A stretch of DNA of 64,000 nucleotides. Source: Loxodes magnus (lineage: Eukaryota; Ciliophora; Karyorelictea; Loxodida; Loxodidae). Location: contig CAMPDV010002822.1 of assembly GCA_946699065.1 (NCBI GenBank), forward strand, positions 1-64,000. The letters run 5' to 3'. The translations under genes were made by a program, and so were the position numbers. The notes under the pieces are model-generated. The model saw nothing but the letters and a program-made list of their open reading frames with translations, was not told where the DNA came from and ran no database searches. This document shows positions 25,701 through 38,900 of the stretch, one piece after another; the first letter of the stretch is position 1; each line of letters opens with the position of its first letter.

Positions 25701-26560
25701 TCTTTTTTCACTTCTATAATTAAATTTTTTCTGGTTGATCTCTAGGTCTACATCCATTGACTAATTTTAAAGGAATATGCTTTCGGTTAGCACTGCAAAT
25801 TGGCTGAATTTTGTTTCTAATCATTCGATTCTAATATTTGCTGAGTACTTATTTTAAGTCTTTTTAGTATGCGATTTCCCCCTTCAAGCTCTTATACATT
25901 TCTTAAAAATTTAAAATTCTCCTATTACATAATTTGGGTTCTTAAAGTAAATTTTGCTAGTCGTATCTTGATTGGTATAGATCCTATTCAGAAGAGATTT
26001 TTGCGTAAAATGTTAGTTTTTTATATAGTAGGTAATGAAAGGATAAAAATAAGTGAATGATAAATTTAGTTTATAAGGTAAATAGTAAATTTTAATTGAT
26101 TATTGTATATAATATTTAATTATTTAATTTAATTTTAACTTAAATATATTTTCTAATGGATAGTTCGTTGATCTCTTTAAATAAATGGTAAAACAGTTTT
26201 GCTTATAGCATAAAAATCTAAAGGGATAAGCATTATATTTAATTTAAGTTATATAGAAATAATAGCAAAAATATAAGAAAATAAAATATTTTTCTTATAT
26301 TTAAATGATTTAAAAGGATGTAAATATGTTTTAATAATAATATACTTATAAGTATAATTAATTAATTAATACTTTTATACTTAATTCTATTTAAACTAAG
26401 TCAGGATATTATTTTCCTTATATCAGATAATATAATTAAACTATTATAAAGTAAGTTATAAAATTATAAATCAAAATAAAAAATATATAATTTATTAAGA
26501 GTATCTGTTTAACTAATATTTTAAATTACCTAATTATTCTCTAGGTAAAATTACTTTTTT
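22800..26560. other. AT-rich DNA, no gene recognised
   Basis: I checked both strands with the reassigned code. Only short low-complexity Asn/Lys/Phe-rich runs appear. There are no tandem arrays, RNA genes or family motifs that I can support. A small conventional reading frame near 25869-26060 has no supporting context. Confidence 0.4.
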
Positions 26561-26640
26561 TCTTAAATATGAAATTCTACCTATTTTGTTTTTTTAAACT
26601 GGAAAATATAATCAACTACGACAAAACTAAAGGTAGGTCT

Positions 26641-27376
26641 TTAATATTTAGATAGAATATTCCAAGAACATACAGTCCTGTATTATCTGTAGCGATATCT
26701 AGTAACTATAATTGAATTCGTATCGGGAAGTAGAGATAATACGATAAAGATATGGGACTTAACAACTGGCTAGTGTAAGGTTACTTTATAGGGACATACG
26801 AATCCTTTATTATCTATAGCGATCTCAAAAGACCAAAAAAGGAATCGTATCGGGAAGTTCTGAAGGTACGATAATGATATGGAACTTAGCAACTGGTTAG
26901 TTAAAAAATTCTTTGTAAGGACACGAATGGTGTAAATTCTTTAGCGATATCAAGTGATTGGAATTGAATTTTATTGGAAAGTTATGATAAATCCATCAAT
27001 AAATGGGACTAGCTAATGTAAGGGTTCTTTGTGGGGAGATACAGATTCTGAGTTTTCTGTAGCGATTTCAAGTGACCAGAACTGATCATATCAGGAAGTA
27101 TTGATAAGATGGTCAATATATGGGGATCCACAATTAGTCAGCTACTTCGAACTCTTCAAGGTCATTCAAATAATGTATCAAGTATTCAATTTAGTAATGC
27201 TTCAAGTGTTTCAATTTCTGGATCATGTAGATATGGAACTTTTATATAGGTGAATGTATATAAACTCTTTAAGGCTAAAAAATGATCTAAATTCTATAGC
27301 ATTGGGTAAGGACAAGAAATAAATAGTATCAGGAGGATATGATAATACTGTGAGAAAGTGGAAAATAATAAGTTGA
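26641..27376 (+). CDS. WD40-repeat protein (partial or frame-disrupted)
   Basis: About five WD40 repeats can be followed: LSVAISSNYNW-IVSGSRDNTIKIWDLTTG, LSIAISKDQK-IVSGSSEGTIMIWNLATG, NSLAISSDWNW-LLESYDKSINKWD, SVAISSDQN-IISGSIDKMVNIW, and a last IVSGGYDNTVRKW ending KIIS-TGA at 27374-27376. In two repeats a TGA occupies the Trp before the IVSGS-type strand, supporting TGA=Trp, while the final TGA must be a stop. Each repeat boundary needs a one-base correction in a short homopolymer. WD40 propellers are protein-binding scaffolds; here no other domain is seen. High similarity among repeats suggests recent internal duplication. The 5' end is not defined. Confidence 0.65.
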
Positions 27377-29880
27377 GAGAAAGTAATAACTATTAAGACT
27401 TTTAATTTTACAATTTAAGAAGTTTATTATTACTATTAGGTAAAGCATACTATGTATTTAATTACGTATAAAAGCTTTAGATTATATAAACCAATTAAAA
27501 ATTAAGATATTTACGCATGGTAAAAAACAAAAAGACTTAAGAAACAACATGAGAATAGAAGTTTGACATTTTTAAACATAAACTTAAATAAAGTGATACT
27601 TCTGAATTAAATCAGAAGCTTCATTTAATAGGAATTTGATTAAAGTGAATTAATGATAAATTTGATAGTTTTAGGTTTATTAAATGATTATTAAAGATTT
27701 ATCTCTTAACCAATCTGCTTTAAAACTAGATTTGGTATGAAATATAAGGTTATTTTATTATTTGTTATGATTTAATTAAATATCTTGTACTTATTTTAAA
27801 TAAATATAAAACATTTATTCTTCTTTATATAGAATACTAATTTAAGATCTTTTATTTTATTTTTTAACTAATTTATTATTAACCTCTTTAACTATTCGTT
27901 AAGTTAAACTAATTATTTCAATTTTTTAATTTTATAACTTCTAAAATTACTTAATTAATATCTTAAAATAAAGATTTATTTTTTATAATACGACAAAATT
28001 AAATTTCTAAGAATAAAGAATCAACAAAATTAAAAAAAATAGACATAAGATGTTAGATTAAGATTTATAACTTTTATTAATTTCTGAGTTTTTATAATTT
28101 ATGCTATTATAATAAAGTTTAAACTATTTTTATATTTAATTTTTATTAATTTATTAAAAATAGCTTTTTTATATTTGTTTTCTTATCATTATTTTTTATT
28201 ATATATAATTAAAGCATTTATAAAGATATTTTTATTTATACATTTTTTTAATTTCTCTTTTTATTATAATCTTTTAATGCTTTTGTTTTACTCTAAGTAT
28301 GAAAATTAATTCTTTAATAATTAAGCCTCCAATATTATTTAGTATGTCTTTTAATCAGTTTAAACAATACAATTTAGTCTTTTTATTTTTTCTTTTATTT
28401 TGCTATATTTACAGCTACTTCATTCTGTAGTTTTTTCCTCAGATTTCCCTTTTTTTGTTCTTAACTTGCATTATTATGCTGTAAAGTGACTTGTTTTAAT
28501 GTAAAATTAACATATATTATTGTTTTTTAAAGATCGTTTTAATAATGACATTATTTAATCTTAGAGAGTTTCCCGCTGTATTTTCCAAGATTTTGAAGAA
28601 AGTTTTTTTTTAAATTATCTGGCTTTATAAGGGTTAGAAGTTTATGATTTTCGAATTTATCAATGTATTATCTGTTTGCAAAAACTGATTGGAAGTATAT
28701 CTGTTATAACTATTTAAAATTTCATTAAGAAAAAGAAACATGATGAGAATTACTTTTCACAAATATTAAAAGTTAATACTTCATTGACTAAAAAAATTCA
28801 CAAGCATCTTTTGGTAAATAAAGCATTTATAATAATTAAAATTTTCAAAAACTCTTTTGTTCAAAAATTTAAATTTAAAGCTAAGTAACTTTTATATGCT
28901 ATGAGATTAAATCTATACAGAATTAATTCAAACTTAAAAAATCAACGCTATTTAAAATTTTGTCTTATAGATTAAATAAGTAACCTTTTTTAGTAAAATT
29001 ATAGAATAATTATTTTAAAATTAACATTTAAAATTGTATTACTTTAAAAATTATTCAGATTATCTTTGTCTTAATTATAAATTTTAGAGTTAGTATTATC
29101 GCGCACTAAGTATAAATTTAAAATTATTTAAAATTAACGATTTAAATTTTTTAATAATTAGATATTAAATTATTATATTAGGATTTGAATTAATGAATAT
29201 CAAAATAAATAATTTTCATATCTTCAATAAAAAATTAAATTATTTTCTCAAATTAAAAATTAAACTTTTTAAGTTTTTATTAGTTGATCAACAAACATTC
29301 AAAAGATCTAACTTGAAAGATTTAAATTTTTTTACTATTTAATATATTATTTTCTCTCATCTCTTTTTTAATAATTTATAATTAATTTATTTTATGATGA
29401 AAAATAAATTTTTAATCATAATTTGCTATTTAGCAATTCTGAATTCATAAATATACATGAAAAAAATTAAATATTTTCTAATTGTCTTTTTATTAAATTT
29501 ATCATTCTTACCTATAATAAATATCAAAAATAGTTAAGTCAATAAATTCTTATATTAAAAAAGTAAAAATTGTATAAAATAAATCTATATTATAAATATT
29601 TTTATTTTAAATTTAGAGAGATGTAATTAAAAAATTTATGTAGAATAAAAATGATTAACATTATTAAACTATATCTAAATATATTTATTCTTTTTAATAT
29701 ATATCTCCTTAAAAATTTTTCCATCCTTAAAATTTCCTGAAATTAAAAAAAAGAAGTTTTAAAAATATTTTTTAATTACTAACTTCTCTAATACTTTTTA
29801 TCTAAAAATTTTATACTTCTAACGATTTTATCTTAAAAAAAAATTGTAAGCCTTAGCATTAAAATTTTAAAAATTTTTAT

Positions 29881-31170
29881 TCCGTCCGAAAAATCTCTTG
29901 TAGTGTAAAACGCTGAGCAAAAAAAACAAAATAAAAATTTTTTCCATTTTATTTCGATGTTATAGTTAAAAAATAACTGATAGAGATTATTAAATAACTT
30001 TATTAGACATTTTATATTCAAATTGCCAAAATTTTTTCCAAAATTAAAAAAATTATTTTCCATGCTTAATTACATTATGGCTCCCCAAATTTTTTAACCC
30101 ATAACCTTAAAATTTATTTTATAAATATTCGATTATTTAAAATAAAAAATATCCGATCTCTTTAAATTAAAAAAATTTTCTTATTCCGTCCGAAAAAAAC
30201 TCTTGTAGTATAAAACGCTGAGCAAAAAAACAAAAATAAATTTTCACGCTTTTTAACTGTAAAAACATTTTTTACTTTTTAAATATTTATTTTCAAAATT
30301 AATCTTAAAAAAAAATTTAACTCCAAACTAATTAGAAAAAAAAATTTCGAATATTTTTGAAATTAAAAAATCTTAAAATTTTTTTTTCTTATTGCAGTTC
30401 TAAAAAAAATTTAATTTAAAAATTTTTTTTTTAATCCAACTTTTTTTAATCACTTATTTTTTAATTCCCAATATTAATATAAACTTTTCACTAATTCCGT
30501 TTCTCCTTTTAAAATTTATCCATTCTCCTTCATATCCTTTACTTAAAAAACCTCACTCTTTAATAATTTAATCAACACTCCCTTCCCTTATCCCTTTTTA
30601 CCCTTTTTTAGTTCCATTTCAAATTTTTTGGTCCTAACTTTCACACTTTTGTTCCGACGCCACTTTTCCCTATAGTGCAAAACGCTGAGCAAAAAAACAA
30701 ATATTTTATTTTCATTATTTTTATACTATATAAAACTTTCAAACTTTTTCAATTCTTATTTCACACATCACTCTTAAAAAAAATTTAATATTCTTAAATT
30801 AAAATAATACTTTACATTAAAAAAATTACACTACTTAATTAACAAAAAAATTGTTTTCCACTCTCTAAAATTAAAAATTATCATACTAATTTTGTCTTAT
30901 TCACAAACTCAAAATACTTTTTTCAAATAGAAATATTTTTTTACTCTCCTCTCTTAAATTAAAAAAAATTATAAACTCTCAACTAATTCCATTTCTCCCT
31001 TTTAACTAATCCATTCTTATTATTAAAACTTAAACTTAAAAAACCTCACTCTTTAATATAATTTCATCAACACTCACATCCCTTATCCCTTTTATTAGTT
31101 ATGCTTCAAATTATTTTTGTAAAAAAAAAATCACTTTTGTTCCCACAGAAAAATCTCTTATAGTGCAAAC
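29881..31170. repeat. four degenerate TTCCGTCCG...GCTGAGC boxes, copy 2
   Basis: Counterparts of the boxes in copy 1, at about 29881-29917, 30184-30225, 30652-30690 and 31139-31175. The last has lost most of the CGCTGAGC core. Spacing and divergence follow copy 1, so the internal repetition predates the segmental duplication. Confidence 0.5.
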
Positions 31171-31799
31171 AATGAACAAAAACAAATATTTTATTCTCAT
31201 TATTTTTATACTATATAAAAAATTATTTTAAATATATAACTATTACATTTCCTTAAATTATTATACGCAAAATCTTTAAAATAAATAATATTTAATAACT
31301 TTAAAATTATAAAATTATAAAACTTAAATTATAAAATTATAAATAATAAAATATAATAGGATTAAAATTCTTTACTTAATAATAATTAACTTTCTATTCT
31401 TTATCCACAACATTTACTTTTATTATCTAAAAAACAATTTACTCTTATTAATTTAAAAAACAATTTACTCATTAAAAAAAAATACCTTAACACTCTTTAT
31501 ACTCTTTTCACTCTTTTCACTCTTATCACTACCTACACTCTAAATAGTATTTATACTCTAAATAGCATTTATAAGCAACTTTTATTTACTAACCATACAC
31601 ACACTAAATAGTATTTATAACCAAATTTATTTAAACTTCAAACAATCTTTCATTTATAAACATATAAACTCATACATATTAACATATATATAAATATATA
31701 CATATATAAATATATAAATATTAATATAGAAGAAGAAATACCTTGAAACTATAAATATGTATACATATATATAAATATAAACATATAAACATATATAGT

Positions 31800-32198
31800 T
31801 ATTTATTTAATTTTTTTAATTAATAAGAGTTATTATTAAGTATATAAGTTGTTCAAAACCACATTTTGTTTCCAGACTTGTCCATCACTACAAAAATGAA
31901 ATTCTTACAACCTTTACTCACATTAACAAACTCACCCCCTTATTTCACAAAACATACACTCTATAACCATTATCTTTAAACCATTTGTACCAACTTATAT
32001 TAATTAAAACTTACCATCTATTTAATTAAAACGTAAAAAATAAACTTACATACTAATATTTACTCCTATTATTACATTCTAAAATTAATATCTAAATCTA
32101 AAATACCTTTTTCTAATATTGATTAAATATATATTACTTGAGTAAACTTATAAACATATGTCAAATTGTATATTACCCCCTGATTAGTAAATACTTGC
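31800..32198 (-). other. probable exon/micro-intron region downstream of the array, copy 2
   Basis: Minus-strand counterpart of 6100-6480. It keeps AG-NNN-GTA junctions with AAT, TAT, ATG and TTG, then a frame WYKWFKDNGYRVYVLWNKG. A 32 nt piece with GT...AG ends (GTGAGT...TGTAAG) can then be removed to continue as NFIFVVMDKSGNKMWFW. The joined reading keeps a Trp where copy 1 has TGA. Exon boundaries are my inference. Confidence 0.35.
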
Positions 32199-32853
32199 AA
32201 TCTATTCAGTTAAGAATATTAAAATAACTTACCTAAGTTAAGAATATTAAAATACTTACTCACTATAAGTTAAGAATATTAAAATGCTTACCTAAGTTAA
32301 GAATATTAAAATAACTTACCTAAGTTAAGAATATTAAAATAACTTACTAACTATAAGTTAAGAATATTAAAATGCTTACATTCTATAAGTTAAGAATATT
32401 AAAATACCTTACCTAAGTTAAGAATATTAAAATAACTTACCTAAGTTAAGAATATTAAAATAACTTACCTAAGTTAAGAATATTAAAATAACTTACCTAA
32501 GTTAAGAATATTAAAATAACTTACCTAAGTTAAGAATATTAAAATAACTTACCTAAGTTAAGAATATTAAAATAACTTACCTAAGTTAAGAATATTAAAA
32601 TAACTTACCTCCTATAAGTTAAGAATATTAAAATAACTTACCTAAGTTAAGAATATTAAAATAACTTACCTCCTATAAGTTAAGAATATTAAAATAACTT
32701 ACCTAAGTTAAGAATATTAAAATAACTTACCTAAGTTAAGAATATTAAAATAACTTACCTAAGTTAAGAATATTAAAATGACTTACTAACTATAAGTTAA
32801 GAATATTAAAATAACTTACCATCTATAAGTTAAGAATATTAAAATGCCTTGCC
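32199..32853 (-). repeat. intron-like tandem array, copy 2 (22 units)
   Basis: Same unit as in copy 1: GTAAGT at the start, CTTAAC near the end, TTAG or TTATAG as terminus, 28 or 30 nt long. Fourteen-odd units abut directly as CTTAG|GTAAGT. The eight (T)ATAG-ending units are each followed by exactly three bases (ATG, TTA, GAG, GAG, AAT, TTA, TGA, ATT). The first unit on the gene strand starts GCAAGG, and the piece after the last unit is a 19 nt GCAAGT...ACTAATCAG, another intron-like form. Twice as many units as in copy 1 shows the array has grown or shrunk since the duplication. Confidence 0.8.
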
Positions 32854-32899
32854 TAAGTTAAAAATAAAAGCTTAGAAATGTAACGTACCTCCTTTAATT

Positions 32900-34717
32900 A
32901 GATTATTTACCATCTACATATATTATAAAAAATTAACTCCATCTCATTTATAACTATTCCCCATCCATTATATTTAAAGATTGCATTGTCTAGTTGTTCT
33001 CCAACTTATTGCCATTCTTATAGATGGCCAATGACCATCAGTATAACTTAGTTTATTATTCTATCATGTCCTTTAGCTATCCGATAGTAGTGTCTTGCTT
33101 AATCACAAGCTTCACAGATTTATTATTCGGAGATACTATCGATATTATGGTTTCATATTTCGTTATCCTTGTTCGTAACTCATTCATCTAACTCGTTAAC
33201 TATTTCCTTTCCTCCAATAAAATTTATATCTAGTTCTCCAAATTAGATCTCTCCTACTTCAAACTCTCTATCTACTAACCCAACTCACGATTTAATGAAA
33301 TATTATTATTATTATCCTTAGTAACCACATTCAACTCATTCTCCTTCTAACTATTTTACTCACTCAATCTATTGATTTAAACCCTTAAATTATCATTGTC
33401 CTTTCTCTAAAGATCAAACTCATTCTACAACTCTCTTATCCTTTAGTCTTTCTATAAATCTTACTTTTCATACTACTACTATTAAAATATATTCCTCTAA
33501 TCCTTCTCTTAAATAGTCTAAAGCAACTCACTTAATCGCAATTTATATTAAACACCCTCACTCGATAAACTTTTTATTTACTCACTCAAACTCTTAGACT
33601 ATTCCTCTAACTTATCTTTATAACCTTATAACTCGAAATCTTTTTACTATAAGATAGCATTCTACTACTAGATCAAACTCTTTATTTATAATTATTGATT
33701 CTCTATTACTTTCTAGTTACGAGATATTTATTCCCTCAAGTCAGTCAACATCATATCCTTATCTCTTATAACCTAAAGCAACTTTTAGATTTATTCTTCA
33801 CTTTTCTAATTGACACTCTCCTATGATTTAGCCTACAACTATAACTCCTTTCATAAATGCTATATAGTTCTCTAAAAAGATTATTTCTATTCTCTAACTC
33901 GCAACTCTCATAGTGGCTGAATCTCCTTTATCATTTTCTCAAAGACCTAAACTTCCATACTCTTTAAACTAAGAATACCCTTATACTAAGAATATTCTTA
34001 CTCATCCTTTATTCACTTCTCTTACAACTATACCTCCAATCTCTCTATCTCCACCTTCTTTTTCTCACATTACTATATAGTAGCCTATTACATTAACCCG
34101 ATACTCTCTAGTCTTTCAAATAGATTATTTTAACCCATTTCCTATCTACACTATTCACCTTAGCCCTATACTCTCATCACCAACTCCTCACATGCTTACT
34201 CTAAACTTCTCTTGATCTTATCATAGATCTACATTATCTTTTTCCAATTTAACTTGTAATCCTCAACCAACTACTTTTATCATTGACCCAAAACAGAAGA
34301 ATATTGCTTCAACCTCTCTTTTATAACACTCAAAGTCATTTCCATACGAACTTACATAGTAGGAACGATCTCCTCTTATCTACCACATTGATGATCCTTA
34401 TGAGAATCCTATTAACATTTTTCACATATTAATGCACTGTCACTCAGACAATACAATGATAGAATCTCATTATGCTACTAACATATACTAAGTAAGTTTT
34501 ATTTGGACTCCTCTTAAAGATGTAAATCTAGTATTTCCAATTCTTCAATTGGCCTATCAGTGATAATGTTGTGCTTTCTACAGTTAAACATCTATTGTAT
34601 TTTGTAGAAAAATTTCAAACATTTTTCACAGATGATACATCCACAATCCAACTTTCTAGGTTTTTTAAGCTCTTAGTTGAACTCTTCTTCACAAGCTTTA
34701 CATTTAGATGCTTGCAT
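32900..34717 (-). CDS. TRIM-like protein: RING, B-box, coiled coil, ubiquitin-like domain (copy 2)
   Basis: ATG at 34717 (minus). About 600 codons in one frame, with no interruption I can see. The RING-like finger has CKACEEEF, then LDCGCIICEKC and CRKH. The B-box has CQQHNEILSLYC, LICEKC and HKDHQC. The coiled coil runs over about 350 residues (for example QLQIKSLIQQQNAILQQKDF). The C-terminal ubiquitin-like fold starts VKLVIKQDTTIGQLKDMIEQ and has LAIYKNGNKLEN. Known RBCC proteins act as E3 ubiquitin ligases. The terminal domain might let this one dock on ubiquitin receptors, which is inference. It ends close to the intron-like array, where a GTACGT could be the first of its introns, so the true C-terminus may lie beyond. 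Confidence 0.75.
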
Positions 34718-35910
34718 TTTATTTTTTGAATAAACTAAAAATTAAAAGAAACTAAATTTATGGCTTAAGAGATACTTAGATATTAATAGTATTATTTTAT
34801 TAACTTAATACTTAATAAATAGAAGAATAATTACTATTAAAATTAAATTATAAAATGGAAGAATTTTCCCTCTAAAATATTTGCTATATTTAAATAATAT
34901 TTTGTTACATAGCCAAGGGATAAGATAAATTTTAGGAAAATATTGCGAAAATTAGTAAGACTTAATAAAAATTTAGTAGAATAGCTAGATGATACCTATA
35001 ATAGCCTCTAGTAGATAACTAAATTAATACGCGTGACAGAATATCAAAGAAAATTAACAAATATTTCTAATCATTACAGAATCTTAACTTAAGTTATAAT
35101 CACATCTGAGGTTTCTCGCTTATTAATTACAAATAACTAGGAAAGCTAGTAGTTAGTCATAACTAAGTTTAATAAATTTTCTGAAATGCTGATCTCTTAG
35201 AGTTGACAGAAAGATGATATTTCCTTTAACTAGTTGAAAAACTAGAAGAAATGGAGAATTACATTTAGTGCTTAATACTTGCTATATTGAAATAGAGTCT
35301 AAAAGAAAACGCAAGATAGCATATTAATTTTGACTTATCCACAAAAAATAGACTTGTAATAGAACCTCTTTAATCTGAAGTATTATCCATACTTAGAATA
35401 GAAATTAAAATTTTAAGAGTATACTAAGAGTCACTAACATTAGAAAAGTATGAGTAACAGAATAAAAATTTAAAGCAACTAGCAAAAAAGAATAATTACA
35501 TGGAGATTATTTTATAGTAGCATGTAAGGATAGAAACTTATGATTTTATTAATTTTAATGAATATATGAAAAATTAGAGATTAAATTAGCATGTTGAATA
35601 TATTGCTGTTCTCTTAGGTGAGGAAAATAAAATCACAAGTTATTAAAAAGCTAGTATGAAGAAATTCAAACACCTTTAAAAATGATTATAGTTAGTTATT
35701 AAAAATGCTATTAATCTTAATGTATAATACCAGGGTTAATTTCTAGAGAAGTGCAAAATTCTTTTTAATTTCCTACTTATTAGCCAAAATCCATTTCAAC
35801 TATGAAAATCTGCATCTCACCTCGTACTTATTAGTTATAATAAATTATTATAATCTTTATAGCTCCATATAGGTCAAAAAATTTATCATTATTCTAGCTG
35901 AGAAACAAAA

Positions 35911-38900
35911 AATGAACGAAACTTAATAATAGCAAGAAATAAACACTCCAAATAAGAAGAAGTGCTCAATGGAGTAAAAGTAATCCATTCGACATTTCTG
36001 AAATGATTCAAAGAATTAAAGATATTCAGATTAATCTAAATCTTAATCTCAGGGAGTAATTTACAGTACTAATAACCAATAAAGTAAAAGCAAGCTTTAT
36101 TAATCAAGGATCTAAATTGAATAATTTTTTTCATATCTACTTAAGATGAAAAATAGCAATCAAGAGGCAGAATTTTAAACAGATTATTTTTAAAAAACTT
36201 AAAATAGATTTGCTGCTTCTTTTATCTTCAGGTGAATATTTAAAACATTGGAAAGACATACTTCTGATAAACTTATAGAGCAGATAAATTTAAATATACA
36301 CAACAGTTTTTCCAATAATGAAAACTAAACTAAGATACAGTAAATAAGTAAAAATAACTGAAAATTATTAAGGTAAAACAACTAGAAGTAAGGTAATTAA
36401 ACCTTGGTATCCTTGGAGAAATAACTAACTGAATGCCTTTAAAGTTTACTTGAAATTAACGAGTCCAAAATAAGTTAAACTTAAAAGGATAATAATAGAT
36501 AGGTAACCAAAATGCTTAAAGCAAGTAGAAACATCTTGAAGATAAATTTTTATCTCCTTTCAATTTATCCACATTTTCAATCTTTAGACTTTATCAAAGA
36601 TACTAATTAAAGTAAAGTGATAAACTAAGTTAAAAAGTAAGAATGATCAAGATATGAGCGACAGGCAAAACAGTAATCGGATTAAAAGCGAAAAATAGTA
36701 AAAATAAATTAGCCTAAAGGATCAAAAACCAGGTTACTCAAAAATTTCTAATTTAAAGAACTTGCAAATCCTAGTCAAATTTAGAAAATTATTAAAACTC
36801 TAATTTGCAAATATTATAAGTAAGCAGAAAAACTTCCTTAAGTTTTAAAAAACCTACTATGATATTAAAATAAAAAGGAATTTAAGTAACGCCAAATGAA
36901 TATAAGAGCTTAGGGAATAAATCAGTTTCTCTATTAACTTGAGAGAAGCATCCTAGAAATCAGGGTTACATAGAAAGAAAACAAGTGTCTTAGATTAAAA
37001 ATGATAACAAAAAAGAAATAAATAGTAGGATTTGGCTAAAGAATACAAAATCAAATAAGAAAAGCCTAAATATTAAATTTCTCGTTTATCTATATCAGAT
37101 AATACCCCAAAAAATAAAGCAATGAGGAATTGACAAAGCACTTTGAAAGAAACTTTAGTATCTAGAAAAATATTCAAAGTATATTAACTAAACTACAATA
37201 GTAAGTACTTGTATAGAAAGATTAAGAAAAGTTAAAAAAAATTGAAGAAAAAGATTAAAGAGCAGTTTATTAAGGAAATGAAATTGAGATAATTTGTCGA
37301 AAACAGGAAATAAAAGTGAAAAGAGTAGTCAAGGTCAAAGAGAAATATGTAGGAGAGTTTAAATTAATCTATTAGTAACTCTAAAATTAGTATTTAAAGA
37401 TGTTTTAGAACTTTTGAGATAGAAATAAAGTGACGATTATTATAATCATGTTTTAAAGTTCGAAAAAGTGAATAAACCAGTTCGTACTACAAAAAACGAG
37501 CAAAGAAACCTTAAACTCAGAGATGGTCTTGAATAAAAATTTTAATAGTTAGATTGAAAGGTGAAGTAGTTTCAATAAGTATGATCAGCTAATAAATTAC
37601 TCATCAATCTTATAGAACATAATAAGACCTATTTCATGAACCAAAACGTGTTTAGACTAGTAGATAATTTTCTCATTTTTAAAAGCTTAAAAATGAGTTA
37701 ACCTAATCTTAATAGCCGTTTTCTTACCGGCAAATATTTCAGACATATTCCCCTTCAATTACTTCTTCAATCAAGCTAATAATGTCTTTCGATAATATCT
37801 CATTTTTTGTATACAAAGCGAAATTCTTCCCTCTTTTATGTTGGGTAAAGGAATAATAAAATCGATGATCTCTTAAGCAGCAATTCCACTAGGACCTGAT
37901 TTTAAGCAATAGCAAGACAAAATTTAATTTTTAACCTGAATTAACAAAGTTTTGGATGAAATTCTATATGTTAAGTACTAAGCTATGAAATTAAGCTTAG
38001 CAGGATTATAAAAATTATACCTATAAATTATATAGATTTATTAATAATAAAGCCAGCTGAATTTAGCTTCTCATTGTTGCATATGCTTATCCATTACCTG
38101 AATCGATGATTGAATCAGTTTAACAGATAGCAGAAACAGAAATTTAATGATAAGTATAGAAAGATGTCATTATTATGCTTAAGCTGATATAGAGAAATCA
38201 GTTCGTTCAGGTAAAGAAACTGAAAATGGTTAAATTAGCTAAGGGAAAATTGAGTATAGAAACGTATAATTGGATTATATACCTTAGCTTTCTAATATAC
38301 TCAATTTAGTTTATTTCATAGTTTAGGCTCATTAGGAAATAGGAATAGCAAGCAGAACTGGATCGGAAAGTCATCCATTTTCTTATGATTATTTAGAATA
38401 GTAGAAGTAGAAAATGGAAAAATTATTATTTACGGAGTAAATATATAAGACATATCTTTACATTCACTAAGAAATAGTTAAGTGTTATTCCTCAAGACCC
38501 CATAATATTTACAGGAAGTTTGAGAATGAATTTAGATCCCTTTGATGATTATGATGATTAAACAATTATTAGTACTTGCATACATTAATATATTGGAAAA
38601 GTTTTAAAGCTAAAATGATAATCTATCAAGTGAAAAAGAGGATAAAAAAGAAAGTGGTAAAGATGTAATGGAATGTAAAGTATTCGATAAATAAATACAG
38701 GAGTAAGGACAAAACATAAGTGTAGGAGAAAGGCAGCTAATTTGTATAGGATGAGCACTATTATCGTAATTTATTATATTTCAGATGCAGCAAAATATTG
38801 GTAATGGATGAAGCAACAGCTTCAATTAATTAGAAAGCAGATTAATTTATACAGTAACTAATAAAAGAGAAATTATAAGATCGAGCAGTTCTAACTATAG

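Larger units (their letters stand above)
27530..35669. repeat. ~8.1 kb direct repeat, copy 2
   Basis: Second copy of the segment at 1121-9613, same orientation, about 26.4 kb away. It lacks the 534 bp insertion and an ~240 bp piece found in copy 1, but has a longer intron-like array. Its TRIM-like gene has fewer frame problems than that of copy 1. Left flank is the DNA just after the WD40 gene; right flank is the start of the ABC transporter region. Confidence 0.9.

Noticed and set aside
32199..32853. CRISPR-like array (regular repeats with short spacers)
   Set aside because: Repeats are 28-30 nt but spacers are 0 or 3 nt, the setting is eukaryotic, and there are no cas genes.
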